DNA of 10,749 bases from DATNPH01 sp036703315 (GCA_036703315.1 DATNPH010000093.1:1-10749); one strand, 5' to 3'; counted from the first letter of the stretch, positions 1 to 6,711 are shown. Numbers and translations are program-made. The notes: generated from the sequence alone by a model not told the origin.

Positions 1-46
1 CAATGAATCAATTCATCGTTACTTGGTGAGAGAAAAATCTAGTCTT

Positions 47-232
47 TCATTTTTCTGACCTTGGAAGCGAGTAGGGGGTCTGTTGCAAAACATCAACGCT
101 GCTTGAAGAGTAGTAAGCGATGACGAATAGAGGTAAGGTCAGGGTCAATAAAGCAATTACTGTGCCCATAATTTCTGCCCACCTATGGGGGTGGGGGTCA
201 GAAGAGTTGGCAGACGGGCCACTTGATTCCAT
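47..232 (-). CDS. Small single-span membrane protein, conserved-looking in cyanobacteria
   Basis: A 61-residue protein with a polar N-terminus rich in Ser, Pro and His (residues 1-17), one strongly hydrophobic segment at about 21-41 that starts after Trp18-Ala-Glu, and a short polar tail ending in Arg-Ser-Glu-Lys. The hydrophobic segment is long enough to cross a membrane once. No catalytic motif is present. The segment and the flanking His-Arg-Trp-Ala-Glu and Tyr-Tyr-Ser residues look like a family of 50-60 residue hypothetical proteins I associate with cyanobacteria; that is recognition from memory, not a search. The ATG at 232 is not preceded by a clear Shine-Dalgarno sequence. The gene stands alone on the minus strand, and nothing nearby suggests a partner. 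Function is unknown; a small membrane-complex subunit is possible. Confidence 0.62.
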   Translation of the reverse strand: MESSGPSANSSDPHPHRWAEIMGTVIALLTLTLPLFVIAYYSSSSVDVLQQTPYSLPRSEK

Positions 233-450
233 AAATTAGTTGCAATTGGAACTCGGCAATTGGGACTTTCGAGAGAGTAAAATTTTTATCCCAATACTCT
301 GCTATTTTAACGATTTCTTGCAAATTGATTGTCTTCCAGCAAACAATCTCAAGAAAATTCCCAATCAATAAATCACCGCTCAAGAAGTTCCTACTTAGGA
401 TAGATATGTAATCTTAGGTGTGCGATCCAGGTAATGCTAGCCATAAATCT

Positions 451-477
451 CTGGGTATGATGAGGATGCCATACCAG
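451..477. repeat. Imperfect inverted repeat (hairpin)
   Basis: CTGGGTATG at 451-459 faces CATACCAG at 470-477. The arms match except for one unpaired G, leaving a loop of about 10 bases. No T-run follows on either strand, so it does not look like an intrinsic terminator. Its role is unknown. Confidence 0.35.
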
Positions 478-709
478 TCAAGTTTTATGGCAGTCGTCGC
501 CCGATGTGCCATTCGTCAGTAGCGATTGATAGTATTATGGCTAAAATTCTATATGATGCTCACCAGCGATCGCCCCCCTTATGCTGTCTGTCCCCAGTGA
601 ACGCCGAGGTTATTGTAGCGGACAAACCGATAGGAGCAAATCTTACATGCCCAAGGGCGTGAGGTTAGCGAAGGCTTGGGGTTGCTTTCCGATAGAGCTT
701 GGTTTTTCC

Positions 710-735
710 TTGGCGAGACCCTACGCGCCGCTACG
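710..735. repeat. Possible cyanobacterial interspersed-repeat fragment
   Basis: The stretch TTGGCGAGACCCTACGCG and the following CGCTACG resemble GCGAGACGCTACGCG-type repeat units that I recall as scattered through intergenic DNA of filamentous cyanobacteria. Only one degenerate copy is visible in this window, so repetition cannot be shown from the sequence itself. Confidence 0.25.
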
Positions 736-941
736 AAGATCGCACTCAAGTGCTTCCTGTGCTGTATACACCTTTGTACGCCCGTGCCGCACAACCTCCT
801 CAACCTTCTGAATTCTCGTTATCTTACCAAGGGGTGCCATACAGCTTCTGGAAAGCCCCAGCTCCCCACTCTTGCTTCTTAATTAGCGACGAGTCTATTA
901 TCGATGAGAATCAGCAGCAACTTTTTTGTGCCTGATTTGTG

Positions 942-970
942 TACTTAACAGATCTACCCAAGGTTACAAT
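942..970 (+). promoter_or_regulatory. Candidate promoter of the sugar operon
   Basis: TACAAT at 965-970 is a plausible -10 element, 31 bases before the cytidylyltransferase start codon. Seventeen bases upstream, TACTTA at 942-947 is a poor match to TTGACA, so the -35 support is weak. This is a guess from position and the -10 match only. Confidence 0.25.
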
Positions 971-990
971 TTGGTCTCCTTGAAAACTAC

Positions 991-995
991 GAGGT
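991..995 (+). promoter_or_regulatory. Shine-Dalgarno sequence of the cytidylyltransferase gene
   Basis: GAGGT lies 6 bases before the ATG at 1002. It is the clearest ribosome binding site on the plus strand and supports that start codon. Confidence 0.65.
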
Positions 996-1001
996 AATTA
1001 C

Positions 1002-1775
1002 ATGAAAGCAGTGCTCCTTGCTGGAGGGCTTGGTACTCGCATTAGTGAAGAGACCGCCCTCAAACCAAAGCCCATGGTCGAGATTGGTGGTAAGCCAATT
1101 CTCTGGCACATCATGAAAATCTACTCTGCCTACGGCATTAACGACTTTATCATCTGTTGTGGCTACAAAGGATATTTAATCAAGGAATATTTTGCTAACT
1201 ACTTCTTACACATGTCCGATGTCACCTTCGACATGCGATTTAATCAGATGAATGTTCATTCTGGTTATGCAGAACCGTGGAAAGTCACATTGGTCGATAC
1301 GGGTGAGCAGAGTATGACCGGAGGGCGACTCAAGCGGGTCAGGGAGCATATTGGGAAAGAAACATTCTGCTTTACTTACGGGGACGGTGTTAGCGATATC
1401 AACATCAAAGAGTTGCTGGAGTTCCATAAAGAGCAAAAGACGTTAGCTACATTGACCGCCACTCGACCGACAGGACGCTTTGGAGCCCTCGCTTTGGCAG
1501 AGGATGACACTAAAGTTAACCACTTCAGAGAGAAGCAAGATGGAGATGGAGCTTGGATCAATGGTGGTTATTTTGTCTTAGAGCCAGAAGTCATTGACTA
1601 CATTGCAGATGACGCCACAGTTTGGGAAAAAGAGCCGTTAGAAAAACTAGCAGAAACTAACCAACTCGCTGCTTACAAACATTCTGGGTTCTGGCAACCC
1701 ATGGATACTTTAAGGGATAAAAATTACCTTGAAGAGCTATGGAAGAAGGATAAGGCCCCTTGGAAAGTATGGTAG
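1002..1775 (+). CDS. rfbF: Glucose-1-phosphate cytidylyltransferase (RfbF type)
   Basis: Transfers CMP from CTP to glucose 1-phosphate, giving CDP-glucose and pyrophosphate; this is the entry step to CDP-linked sugars of O-antigens and other surface polysaccharides. The 257-residue length is normal for the family. The nucleotidyltransferase loop Leu-Ala-Gly-Gly-Leu-Gly-Thr-Arg is at residues 6-13, followed by Lys-Pro-Lys-Pro-Met-Val at 21-26. Further family marks are Tyr-Gly-Asp-Gly at 126-129 (metal-binding Asp), Ile-Asn-Gly-Gly-Tyr at 186-190, Glu-Pro-Leu-Glu at 211-214, and Phe-Trp-Gln-Pro-Met-Asp-Thr-Leu-Arg-Asp at 230-239. This set distinguishes it from the dTDP- and UDP-specific relatives. 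The start is supported by GAGGT six bases upstream. It is first in a five-gene operon. Its usual partner, CDP-glucose 4,6-dehydratase, is not in the window. Family assignment is secure; the true sugar substrate here is inferred. Confidence 0.93.
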   Translation: MKAVLLAGGLGTRISEETALKPKPMVEIGGKPILWHIMKIYSAYGINDFIICCGYKGYLIKEYFANYFLHMSDVTFDMRFNQMNVHSGYAEPWKVTLVDTGEQSMTGGRLKRVREHIGKETFCFTYGDGVSDINIKELLEFHKEQKTLATLTATRPTGRFGALALAEDDTKVNHFREKQDGDGAWINGGYFVLEPEVIDYIADDATVWEKEPLEKLAETNQLAAYKHSGFWQPMDTLRDKNYLEELWKKDKAPWKVW

Positions 1776-1795
1776 GAAAACCTTCCTACTTTAAG

Positions 1796-1813
1796 AACGA
1801 TTCGTAACGATTC
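1796..1813 (+). repeat. Short direct repeat before the FAD oxidase gene
   Basis: AACGATTC occurs at 1796-1803 and again at 1806-1813, a 10-base period, so both copies would face the same side of the helix. It lies in the 59-base gap between the first two operon genes, the only sizeable gap inside the operon. It could be a protein site or chance. Confidence 0.3.
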
Positions 1814-1834
1814 AGCTGTAGGGCAAGAATACTA

Positions 1835-3049
1835 ATGTATGACTATGTAATCATAGGCGGCGGGATTGTCGGTCTTTCTACCGGCATGGCTCTAGGCAAA
1901 CGCTATCCCAACGCACGTATTGCGGTGCTAGAAAAGGAAAGCAAGTGGGCTTTTCACCAAACGGGAAACAATAGCGGTGTGATTCACTCGGGTATTTACT
2001 ACAAACCAGGGAGTTTCAAAGCAAAGTTTTGCCGCGATGGTTGTCAATCGATGGTGGAATTTTGTCAAGAGCATGATATTCCTCATGAAGTTTGTGGTAA
2101 GGTCATTGTCGCCAGTGATGAGAATGAACTACCGCGACTGGAAAACCTTTACAAACGTGGTTTGGAAAACGGTTTGAAAGTCAAAAAAATTACGGCAGAG
2201 GAAGTCAAGGAAATTGAACCTCATGTCAGGTGTGTGGCAGGAATTCAGGTATATTCAACTGGGATTGCCGATTACAAGAAGGTGTCGCAGAAATATGCCC
2301 AACTGGTCGAGTTACAGGGTGGAGAGCTTCATCTCAATACAAAAGTTGAGAAAATCCGCCAAATGGCTAATAGCCAGGTACTTGAGACAAACAAGGGTAC
2401 GTTTGAGGCACGTTGCGTAGTCAATTGTGCAGGACTCCATAGCGATCGCATTGCTAAACTAGGACAAGTCGATCCCAAAGCCAAGATTGTCCCATTCCGG
2501 GGAGAATACTACGAACTCACCCCAGAAAAGCGCTATCTTGTCAATACCCTAATTTATCCAGTTCCCAACCCAGATTTTCCCTTCCTGGGTGTCCACTTCA
2601 CCAAGATGATTGATGGCAGCGTCCACGCCGGACCTAATGCTGTACTCAGTCTCAAGCGGGAAGGTTACAAAAAAACAGACTTCGACCTCCGGGATTTTGC
2701 GGAAGTCATGACCTATCCGGGTTTCTGGAAATTAGCTGCCAAAAACGCCGATGAAGGCATCAAGGAAATCATTCGCTCGTTCAGCAAAGCTGCTTTTGTC
2801 CACAGTTTACAAAAGCTAATTCCTGAAGTTCAATCAGACGATGTTGTTCCAACCCACGCTGGAGTTCGCGCTCAAGCGCTGATGAACGATGGCAAGCTTG
2901 TGGATGACTTTTTGATTATCAAAGCTCAAAACGCTGTCCATGTTTGCAACGCTCCTTCCCCCGCTGCCACCTCTTCAATAGAAATTGGCAAAGCTGTTGT
3001 GGAGCAGCTTCCGGAACTACAGCATCTACAAACAGCCGTTAACGCATAG
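1835..3049 (+). CDS. lhgO: FAD-dependent L-2-hydroxyglutarate oxidase family protein
   Basis: A 404-residue DAO-superfamily flavoenzyme. Named family members oxidise L-2-hydroxyglutarate to 2-oxoglutarate, passing electrons to oxygen or to membrane quinone. The Rossmann FAD motif Gly-Gly-Gly-Ile-Val-Gly is at residues 8-13, and Glu33 after the second strand would bind the adenosine ribose. The segment His-Gln-Thr-Gly-Asn-Asn-Ser-Gly-Val-Ile-His-Ser-Gly at 41-53 is the hallmark of the LhgO (YgaF) branch. The C-terminus keeps the family's His-Ala-Gly-Val-Arg and Ala-Pro-Ser-Pro-Ala-Ala-Thr-Ser-Ser-Ile stretches. Length is close to E. coli LhgO. It lies 59 bases after rfbF and 12 bases before the SDR gene, so co-transcription is likely. 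A hydroxyglutarate oxidase has no clear place in sugar-nucleotide synthesis; it may oxidise a sugar-derived 2-hydroxy acid or alcohol instead. No strong ribosome site precedes the ATG. Family is well supported, substrate is not. Confidence 0.88.
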   Translation: MYDYVIIGGGIVGLSTGMALGKRYPNARIAVLEKESKWAFHQTGNNSGVIHSGIYYKPGSFKAKFCRDGCQSMVEFCQEHDIPHEVCGKVIVASDENELPRLENLYKRGLENGLKVKKITAEEVKEIEPHVRCVAGIQVYSTGIADYKKVSQKYAQLVELQGGELHLNTKVEKIRQMANSQVLETNKGTFEARCVVNCAGLHSDRIAKLGQVDPKAKIVPFRGEYYELTPEKRYLVNTLIYPVPNPDFPFLGVHFTKMIDGSVHAGPNAVLSLKREGYKKTDFDLRDFAEVMTYPGFWKLAAKNADEGIKEIIRSFSKAAFVHSLQKLIPEVQSDDVVPTHAGVRAQALMNDGKLVDDFLIIKAQNAVHVCNAPSPAATSSIEIGKAVVEQLPELQHLQTAVNA

Positions 3050-3061
3050 GATTTTTAATCA

Positions 3062-4087
3062 ATGAAAGTACTGGTTACAGGAACAGAAGGCTATCTTGGC
3101 TCATTATTGCCTCCCCTGTTAATGGAACGTGGGCATGAAGTGCTGGGTGTAGACACCGGATACTATAAAGTGGGTTGGTTGTACAACGGTACTAACATCA
3201 CTGCCAAAACCCTGAACAAAGATATTCGGAACATCACTGCCGAAGATCTAGAAGGCTTCGAGGCAATTGTTCACATGGCTGAACTCTCGAACGACCCAAC
3301 TGGACAGCTATCTCCTACTATCACCTACGATATCAACCATAAAGGTTCGGTTCGCTTAGCTACCATTGCTAAAGAAGCCGGTGTCCGTCGCTTTGTCTAC
3401 ATGTCTTCGTGCAGCGTCTACGGCGTTGCTACCGAGGGCGATGTCACTGAAGAATCTTCGGTGAATCCACAAACTGCCTATGCTGAATGTAAAACCTTGG
3501 TAGAGCGAGATGTCAAGCCACTGGCTGATGACAATTTCTCTCCCACCTTCATGCGGAACGCAACCGCCTTTGGTGCCTCTCCCCGGATGCGCTTCGACAT
3601 TGTCTTGAACAACTTGGCAGGACTTGCTTGGACTACCAAAGAAATCAAGATGACAAGTGACGGTACGCCTTGGCGTCCACTGGTTCACGCTTTAGATATC
3701 GGCAAGTCAATTGCCTGCGCTCTCGAAGCTCCCCGTGATATTGTTCACAACCAAATCTTTAACGTAGGTGACACATCGAATAATTACCGAGTTAAAGAAG
3801 TTGCCGAGATTATTGCGGATGTCTTCAAAGGATGTGCGCTGAGCTTTGGCGATCAGGGAGCTGATAACCGCAGCTATCGAGTTTCTTTCGAGAAGATTAA
3901 CAGTACTCTACCAGGCTTTAAGTGCGATTGGAATGCGCAGCGTGGTGCCGAGCAGCTGTATAACTTATTCCAGCAGATTGACATGACGAAAGAAACCTTC
4001 GAATCAAGAGGTTTCACTCGCTTAAAACAGCTGGAGTATCTAATTCGCACTCAACAAATTGACAAAGATTTCTTCTGGACAAAGTAA
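3062..4087 (+). CDS. NAD-dependent epimerase/dehydratase (extended SDR)
   Basis: A 341-residue extended short-chain dehydrogenase/reductase that should act on a nucleotide-activated sugar in the cytoplasm. The NAD-binding Gly-Thr-Glu-Gly-Tyr-Leu-Gly is at residues 7-13, with Asp31 placed to bind the NAD ribose. The catalytic Tyr-x-x-x-Lys is Tyr140 to Lys144 (TyrAlaGluCysLys), and the active-site Ser lies in Met-Ser-Ser-Cys-Ser-Val-Tyr-Gly at 114-121. This Ser-rich motif is typical of 4-epimerases and reductases; sugar 4,6-dehydratases carry Thr-Asp-Glu here, so the gene is probably not the missing CDP-glucose 4,6-dehydratase. Arg-Pro-Leu-Val-His at about 206-210 fits the substrate-binding part. 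The start follows the previous stop by 12 bases, with TAGGA over that stop as a possible ribosome site. The stop overlaps the next ATG by one base (TAATG). The exact reaction is unknown. Confidence 0.85.
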   Translation: MKVLVTGTEGYLGSLLPPLLMERGHEVLGVDTGYYKVGWLYNGTNITAKTLNKDIRNITAEDLEGFEAIVHMAELSNDPTGQLSPTITYDINHKGSVRLATIAKEAGVRRFVYMSSCSVYGVATEGDVTEESSVNPQTAYAECKTLVERDVKPLADDNFSPTFMRNATAFGASPRMRFDIVLNNLAGLAWTTKEIKMTSDGTPWRPLVHALDIGKSIACALEAPRDIVHNQIFNVGDTSNNYRVKEVAEIIADVFKGCALSFGDQGADNRSYRVSFEKINSTLPGFKCDWNAQRGAEQLYNLFQQIDMTKETFESRGFTRLKQLEYLIRTQQIDKDFFWTK

Positions 4088-4638
4088 TGCTATTTACAGA
4101 AACCAAGCTCAAAGGCGCTTTCATTATTGACTTAGAGCATCGCGAAGACGACAGAGGCTTTTTTGCTCGGACATTCTGCGCGAAAGAATTTGAAGATCAC
4201 GGTTTAAAGCCAACTGTTGCCCAATGTAATTCGTCTTTCAACCACAAAAAGGGAACACTGCGGGGAATGCATTATCAAGTTCCCCCAGCGGCTGAGACTA
4301 AGTTGATTCGCTGTACCCAAGGTGCGATTTATGACGTAATCATCGATATGCGCCCTGAATCCCCGACCTACTTGTCACATATTGGCGTAGAGCTAACCGC
4401 TGAAAACCGTCGCGCCCTGTATGTACCAGAACTGTTTGCTCACGGCTACCAAGCGCTTACGGATGGCGCTGAGGTGACGTATCAGGTGGGTGAGTTTTAT
4501 ACCCCTGGTTACGAGCGAGGACTGCGGTATAACGACCCAATTCTAGGGATTGAGTGGCCGACAGAGGTTACTGTTATCTCCGAAAAAGATGCGGCTTGGG
4601 CTTTACTAGAAACGACTGTCGTAGGAGCTAAATTATGA
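4087..4638 (+). CDS. rfbC: dTDP-4-dehydrorhamnose 3,5-epimerase family protein (RmlC/RfbC type)
   Basis: A 183-residue cupin of the RmlC family, which epimerises C3 and/or C5 of nucleotide 4-keto-6-deoxysugars. Visible active-site candidates are His62 in Leu-Arg-Gly-Met-His-Tyr-Gln, Lys72, Tyr132, Tyr138 and Asp168. The C-terminal Tyr-Asn-Asp-Pro-Ile-Leu-Gly-Ile-Glu-Trp-Pro at 148-158 is the usual family ending. Length matches RmlC. In this operon, next to a cytidylyltransferase and without a dTDP-glucose pathway, the substrate is more likely a CDP-sugar than dTDP-4-keto-6-deoxyglucose, but the sequence alone cannot show that. Translation is probably coupled on both sides: its ATG shares one base with the previous stop, and its TGA overlaps the next ATG by four bases. 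Confidence 0.9.
   Translation: MLFTETKLKGAFIIDLEHREDDRGFFARTFCAKEFEDHGLKPTVAQCNSSFNHKKGTLRGMHYQVPPAAETKLIRCTQGAIYDVIIDMRPESPTYLSHIGVELTAENRRALYVPELFAHGYQALTDGAEVTYQVGEFYTPGYERGLRYNDPILGIEWPTEVTVISEKDAAWALLETTVVGAKL
4621..4627 (+). promoter_or_regulatory. Shine-Dalgarno sequence of the SAF-domain oxidoreductase
   Basis: GTAGGAG sits inside the end of the cupin gene, 7 bases before the ATG at 4635, and supports that start within an ATGA overlap. Confidence 0.6.
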
Positions 4639-5948
4639 TTATTGTTGATAAGGCACTGCAAGCACGGGAAGAAGCAGGCAATCCAGTTAAGGTCGCGATG
4701 ATTGGTGCTGGCTTCATGGGTCGAGGGATTGCCAATCAAATCCTCAACTCAGTGCCAGGGATGAAGCTGGTAGCAATCTCCAACCGCAGCATTGATGAAG
4801 CCAAGCGGGCTTATGCTGAGGCTGGAGCAGAGGATGTCAAGGTTGTCGATACGGTCTCCGAACTGGAAGATGCGATCGCTAAAGGTCAGTATGCCATCAC
4901 TGATGATGCGATGCTGCTATGTAAAGCAGACGGCATTGATGCCATCGTTGAAGTGACAGGCGCGATCGAGTTTGGCGCTCATGTGGTGATGGAAGCGATC
5001 GCTAATCGCAAGCACATCATTCTGATGAATGCGGAACTCGACGGCACCATTGGCCCTATCCTCAAGGTTTATGCCGACAAGGCTGGTGTGATCATCAGTG
5101 GTTGTGACGGTGACCAACCTGGCGTGCAACTGAACCTCTATCGGTTCGTCAAGAGCATTGGCTTGACGCCGCTCCTGTGTGGCAACATTAAAGGTCTACA
5201 AGACCCCTATCGTAACCCGACCACTCAGGAAGGGTTTGCTAAACAGTGGGGTCAAAAAGCTCACATGGTAACTAGCTTTGCTGATGGCAGCAAGATTTCC
5301 TTCGAGCAAGCGATCGTTGCTAACGCCACAGGCATGACGGTTGCCAAGCGCGGCATGTTGGGCCATGACTTCAGGGGTCACGTTGATGAGATGACCAAAA
5401 TGTACGATGTCGATCAGCTCAAAGAACTGGGCGGCATTGTTGATTACGTAGTTGGTACTAAGCCAGGTCCAGGCGTGTTCGTCTTTGGCACTCACGACGA
5501 CCCCAAGCAACGTCACTACCTCAACTTATACAAGTTAGGTGAAGGCCCTCTTTACAGCTTCTACACTCCTTATCACCTGTGTCACTTTGAGGTGCCACTC
5601 TCTGTAGCGCGTGTTGTTCTGTTCAACGATGTGGTCATGGCTCCCATCGATGGCCCTCGCGTGGATGTGGTAACAACTGCCAAGATTGACCTGAAAGCTG
5701 GGGAAACCCTCGATGGCATCGGCTTCTACATGACCTATGGACAGTGTGAAAAATCTGACATTGTCCGGGAGCAAAACCTGCTGCCAATGGGCTTAGCTGA
5801 AGGATGCCGCCTGAAGCGGGATATTGCCAAAGACCAAGTCCTCACCTACGACGATGTGGAGTTGCCTGAAGGCAGACTCAGCGACAAACTGCGGGCTGAG
5901 CAAAATGCTTACTTCGCTCCATCAAAAACCCCCGCAACCGTTGGGTAA
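4635..5948 (+). CDS. Homoserine-dehydrogenase-like NAD(P) oxidoreductase with C-terminal SAF domain
   Basis: A 437-residue protein with an N-terminal Rossmann domain (Gly-Ala-Gly-Phe-Met-Gly-Arg-Gly at 24-31) of the homoserine dehydrogenase / DapB-like type, a central catalytic region at about 155-330 (Gly-Cys-Asp-Gly-Asp-Gln-Pro-Gly at 156-163 is conspicuous), and a C-terminal region at about 345-412 that looks like a SAF domain, the small beta-clip fold also seen in sialic acid synthases and FlgA. Related proteins are often labelled DRL-like oxidoreductases. True homoserine dehydrogenase is arranged differently, so a role in threonine or methionine synthesis is unlikely. As last gene of the sugar operon, it may reduce or oxidise a carbonyl on the sugar intermediate. 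It contains two HIP1 sites (4872-4879, 4995-5002), so it is long resident in this genome. Architecture is fairly clear; reaction and substrate are unknown. Confidence 0.8.
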   Translation: MIIVDKALQAREEAGNPVKVAMIGAGFMGRGIANQILNSVPGMKLVAISNRSIDEAKRAYAEAGAEDVKVVDTVSELEDAIAKGQYAITDDAMLLCKADGIDAIVEVTGAIEFGAHVVMEAIANRKHIILMNAELDGTIGPILKVYADKAGVIISGCDGDQPGVQLNLYRFVKSIGLTPLLCGNIKGLQDPYRNPTTQEGFAKQWGQKAHMVTSFADGSKISFEQAIVANATGMTVAKRGMLGHDFRGHVDEMTKMYDVDQLKELGGIVDYVVGTKPGPGVFVFGTHDDPKQRHYLNLYKLGEGPLYSFYTPYHLCHFEVPLSVARVVLFNDVVMAPIDGPRVDVVTTAKIDLKAGETLDGIGFYMTYGQCEKSDIVREQNLLPMGLAEGCRLKRDIAKDQVLTYDDVELPEGRLSDKLRAEQNAYFAPSKTPATVG

Positions 5949-5973
5949 GTTTTGAATCTAGGTTCTTGAATAG

Positions 5974-6002
5974 TCGCACTCCTTAGGGGGTGCGATTTTT
6001 TT
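5974..6002 (+). terminator. Intrinsic terminator of the sugar operon
   Basis: TCGCACTCC (5974-5982) pairs with GGGGTGCGA (5987-5995), nine pairs including one G-T wobble, across a TTAG loop, followed by seven T (5996-6002). It lies 26 bases after the oxidoreductase stop and marks the operon end. Confidence 0.88.
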
Positions 6003-6035
6003 GTTAAGGAGAAAGGCGATCGCTTTCAGGGGTAT

Positions 6036-6437
6036 TTACTCAACCCAATTTTCCATGGTCAAGCCTGGAATCTGTGAAAACTCTCTCACATTATTGGTGA
6101 CTAAGGTAAGTCCGAGGCTGATTGCTTGTGATGCAATGAGCATATCCATCGAACCAATAACGATACCCCTTCGTTCTAACTCTGCTCTAATTTGTCCATA
6201 GGTTTGTGTAGCTCTCTCATCAAAGGGTAAAATTTCCAGAGGAATTAAAAACTGACTCAGCGCTGCTCGATTTTGTTCTTGACGCTGGCTTTTGTAAGCT
6301 CCGTATTCCAGTTCAGCAACGGTAATTGATGACACCCCTACATCTGATGGATTAAGTGTTTGGAACTTCTCAAAGACTTTGGGAGGCTTCTGCTTGATGA
6401 TGTAGATGCATATATTTGTATCTAGTAAAAATCTCAT
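6036..6437 (-). CDS. vapC: VapC family toxin, PIN-domain ribonuclease
   Basis: A 133-residue PIN-domain protein of the VapC/FitB type. Such toxins are Mg2+-dependent ribonucleases, usually cutting tRNA or rRNA, held inactive by the cognate antitoxin. Acidic residues expected to bind metal are all visible: Asp6 in Leu-Leu-Asp-Thr-Asn, Glu42 in Thr-Val-Ala-Glu-Leu-Glu-Tyr-Gly, and Asp98 in Ile-Gly-Ser-Met-Asp-Met-Leu-Ile-Ala. Asn115-Asn116 in Val-Thr-Asn-Asn-Val-Arg-Glu-Phe takes the fourth position. The protein is full length and appears intact. Its ATG at 6437 overlaps the antitoxin stop by four bases (ATGA), the usual coupling in these pairs. It runs tail to tail with the sugar operon, with only the operon terminator and a HIP1 site between. 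The target RNA is unknown. Confidence 0.93.
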   Translation of the reverse strand: MRFLLDTNICIYIIKQKPPKVFEKFQTLNPSDVGVSSITVAELEYGAYKSQRQEQNRAALSQFLIPLEILPFDERATQTYGQIRAELERRGIVIGSMDMLIASQAISLGLTLVTNNVREFSQIPGLTMENWVE

Positions 6438-6664
6438 TCAAAAGCCTCTCTAGTTTCTAGTACAGGCTGTTCCCTATTCTCCATAAAGTCTTCAGAGAAT
6501 AGACTCAAACTGTCGAATAAAGCCTGCCATGGATTTTCTTGGGAAATCAGAACAATAACACTTCCTATTTTTTTGATATAAACCTCGTTGCCCTGAAACT
6601 GAAATTCTTTAGGCAAGATAACAGCCTGACTATCACCATTCATTAACAACTTAGCCGTCTCCAT
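6434..6664 (-). CDS. vapB: VapB family antitoxin, AbrB/MazE-like DNA-binding protein
   Basis: A 76-residue antitoxin of the VapB type. The N-terminal 45 residues (Ala-Lys-Leu-Leu-Met-Asn-Gly-Asp-Ser-Gln-Ala-Val-Ile-Leu-Pro-Lys-Glu-Phe) form a swapped-hairpin AbrB/MazE domain that normally binds the operon promoter. The C-terminal part, from Glu-Asn-Pro-Trp to the acidic end, should wrap the toxin. Position 11 is Asp, where I would expect Arg or Lys in many relatives; this could weaken DNA contact. I chose ATG at 6664, giving Met-Glu-Thr-Ala-Lys, because GGGGA (6671-6675) lies six bases before it; the frame also opens two codons earlier at a TTG. The pair probably autoregulates from the spacer above 6664. 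Confidence 0.9.
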   Translation of the reverse strand: METAKLLMNGDSQAVILPKEFQFQGNEVYIKKIGSVIVLISQENPWQALFDSLSLFSEDFMENREQPVLETREAFE

Positions 6665-6670
6665 TTTCAA

Positions 6671-6675
6671 TCCCC
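6671..6675 (-). promoter_or_regulatory. Shine-Dalgarno sequence of the antitoxin gene
   Basis: On the minus strand GGGGA precedes the ATG at 6664 by six bases, which decides that start over the TTG at 6670. A TATAAA-like -10 lies just upstream (about 6677-6682), without a recognisable -35. Confidence 0.6.
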
Positions 6676-6711
6676 GCTTTTATATCTATGATCACCTCTT
6701 GGTATTGATGA

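Larger units (their letters stand above)
233..1001. other. Long intergenic region without a convincing gene
   Basis: About 770 bases between the small membrane protein and the sugar operon. Open frames here are short, mostly begin at TTG, overlap each other on both strands and show no recognisable domain. It holds one HIP1 octamer (566-573), an imperfect hairpin (451-477), and a stretch at about 710-735 (TTGGCGAGACCCTACGCG onward) that resembles short interspersed repeats I associate with filamentous cyanobacteria. Two frames read somewhat like protein but lack good starts: minus strand about 198-413, and plus strand 699-935. They may be gene relics. The operon promoter should lie in the last 100 bases. 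Confidence 0.55.

Noticed and set aside
198..413. Minus-strand frame that reads like a soluble protein
   Set aside because: No ATG or GTG start, opens only at TTG, overlaps the start of the membrane microprotein, and has no recognised motif. Kept only as a possible relic.
581..935. Three overlapping plus-strand frames (581-811, 676-882, 699-935) and a minus-strand one (579-803)
   Set aside because: Mutually overlapping, two start at TTG, no domain, no ribosome site. I checked for a transposase zinc ribbon around Cys-Pro-Gln near 588 and found none in any frame.
3356..3688. Minus-strand 110-codon frame inside the SDR gene, and other antisense frames inside the sugar operon
   Set aside because: They lie opposite well-supported genes and show no domain or ribosome site of their own.
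4635..5948. Calling the last operon gene a true homoserine dehydrogenase
   Set aside because: Only the N-terminal Rossmann part fits; the SAF-like C-terminus and the sugar operon context do not.
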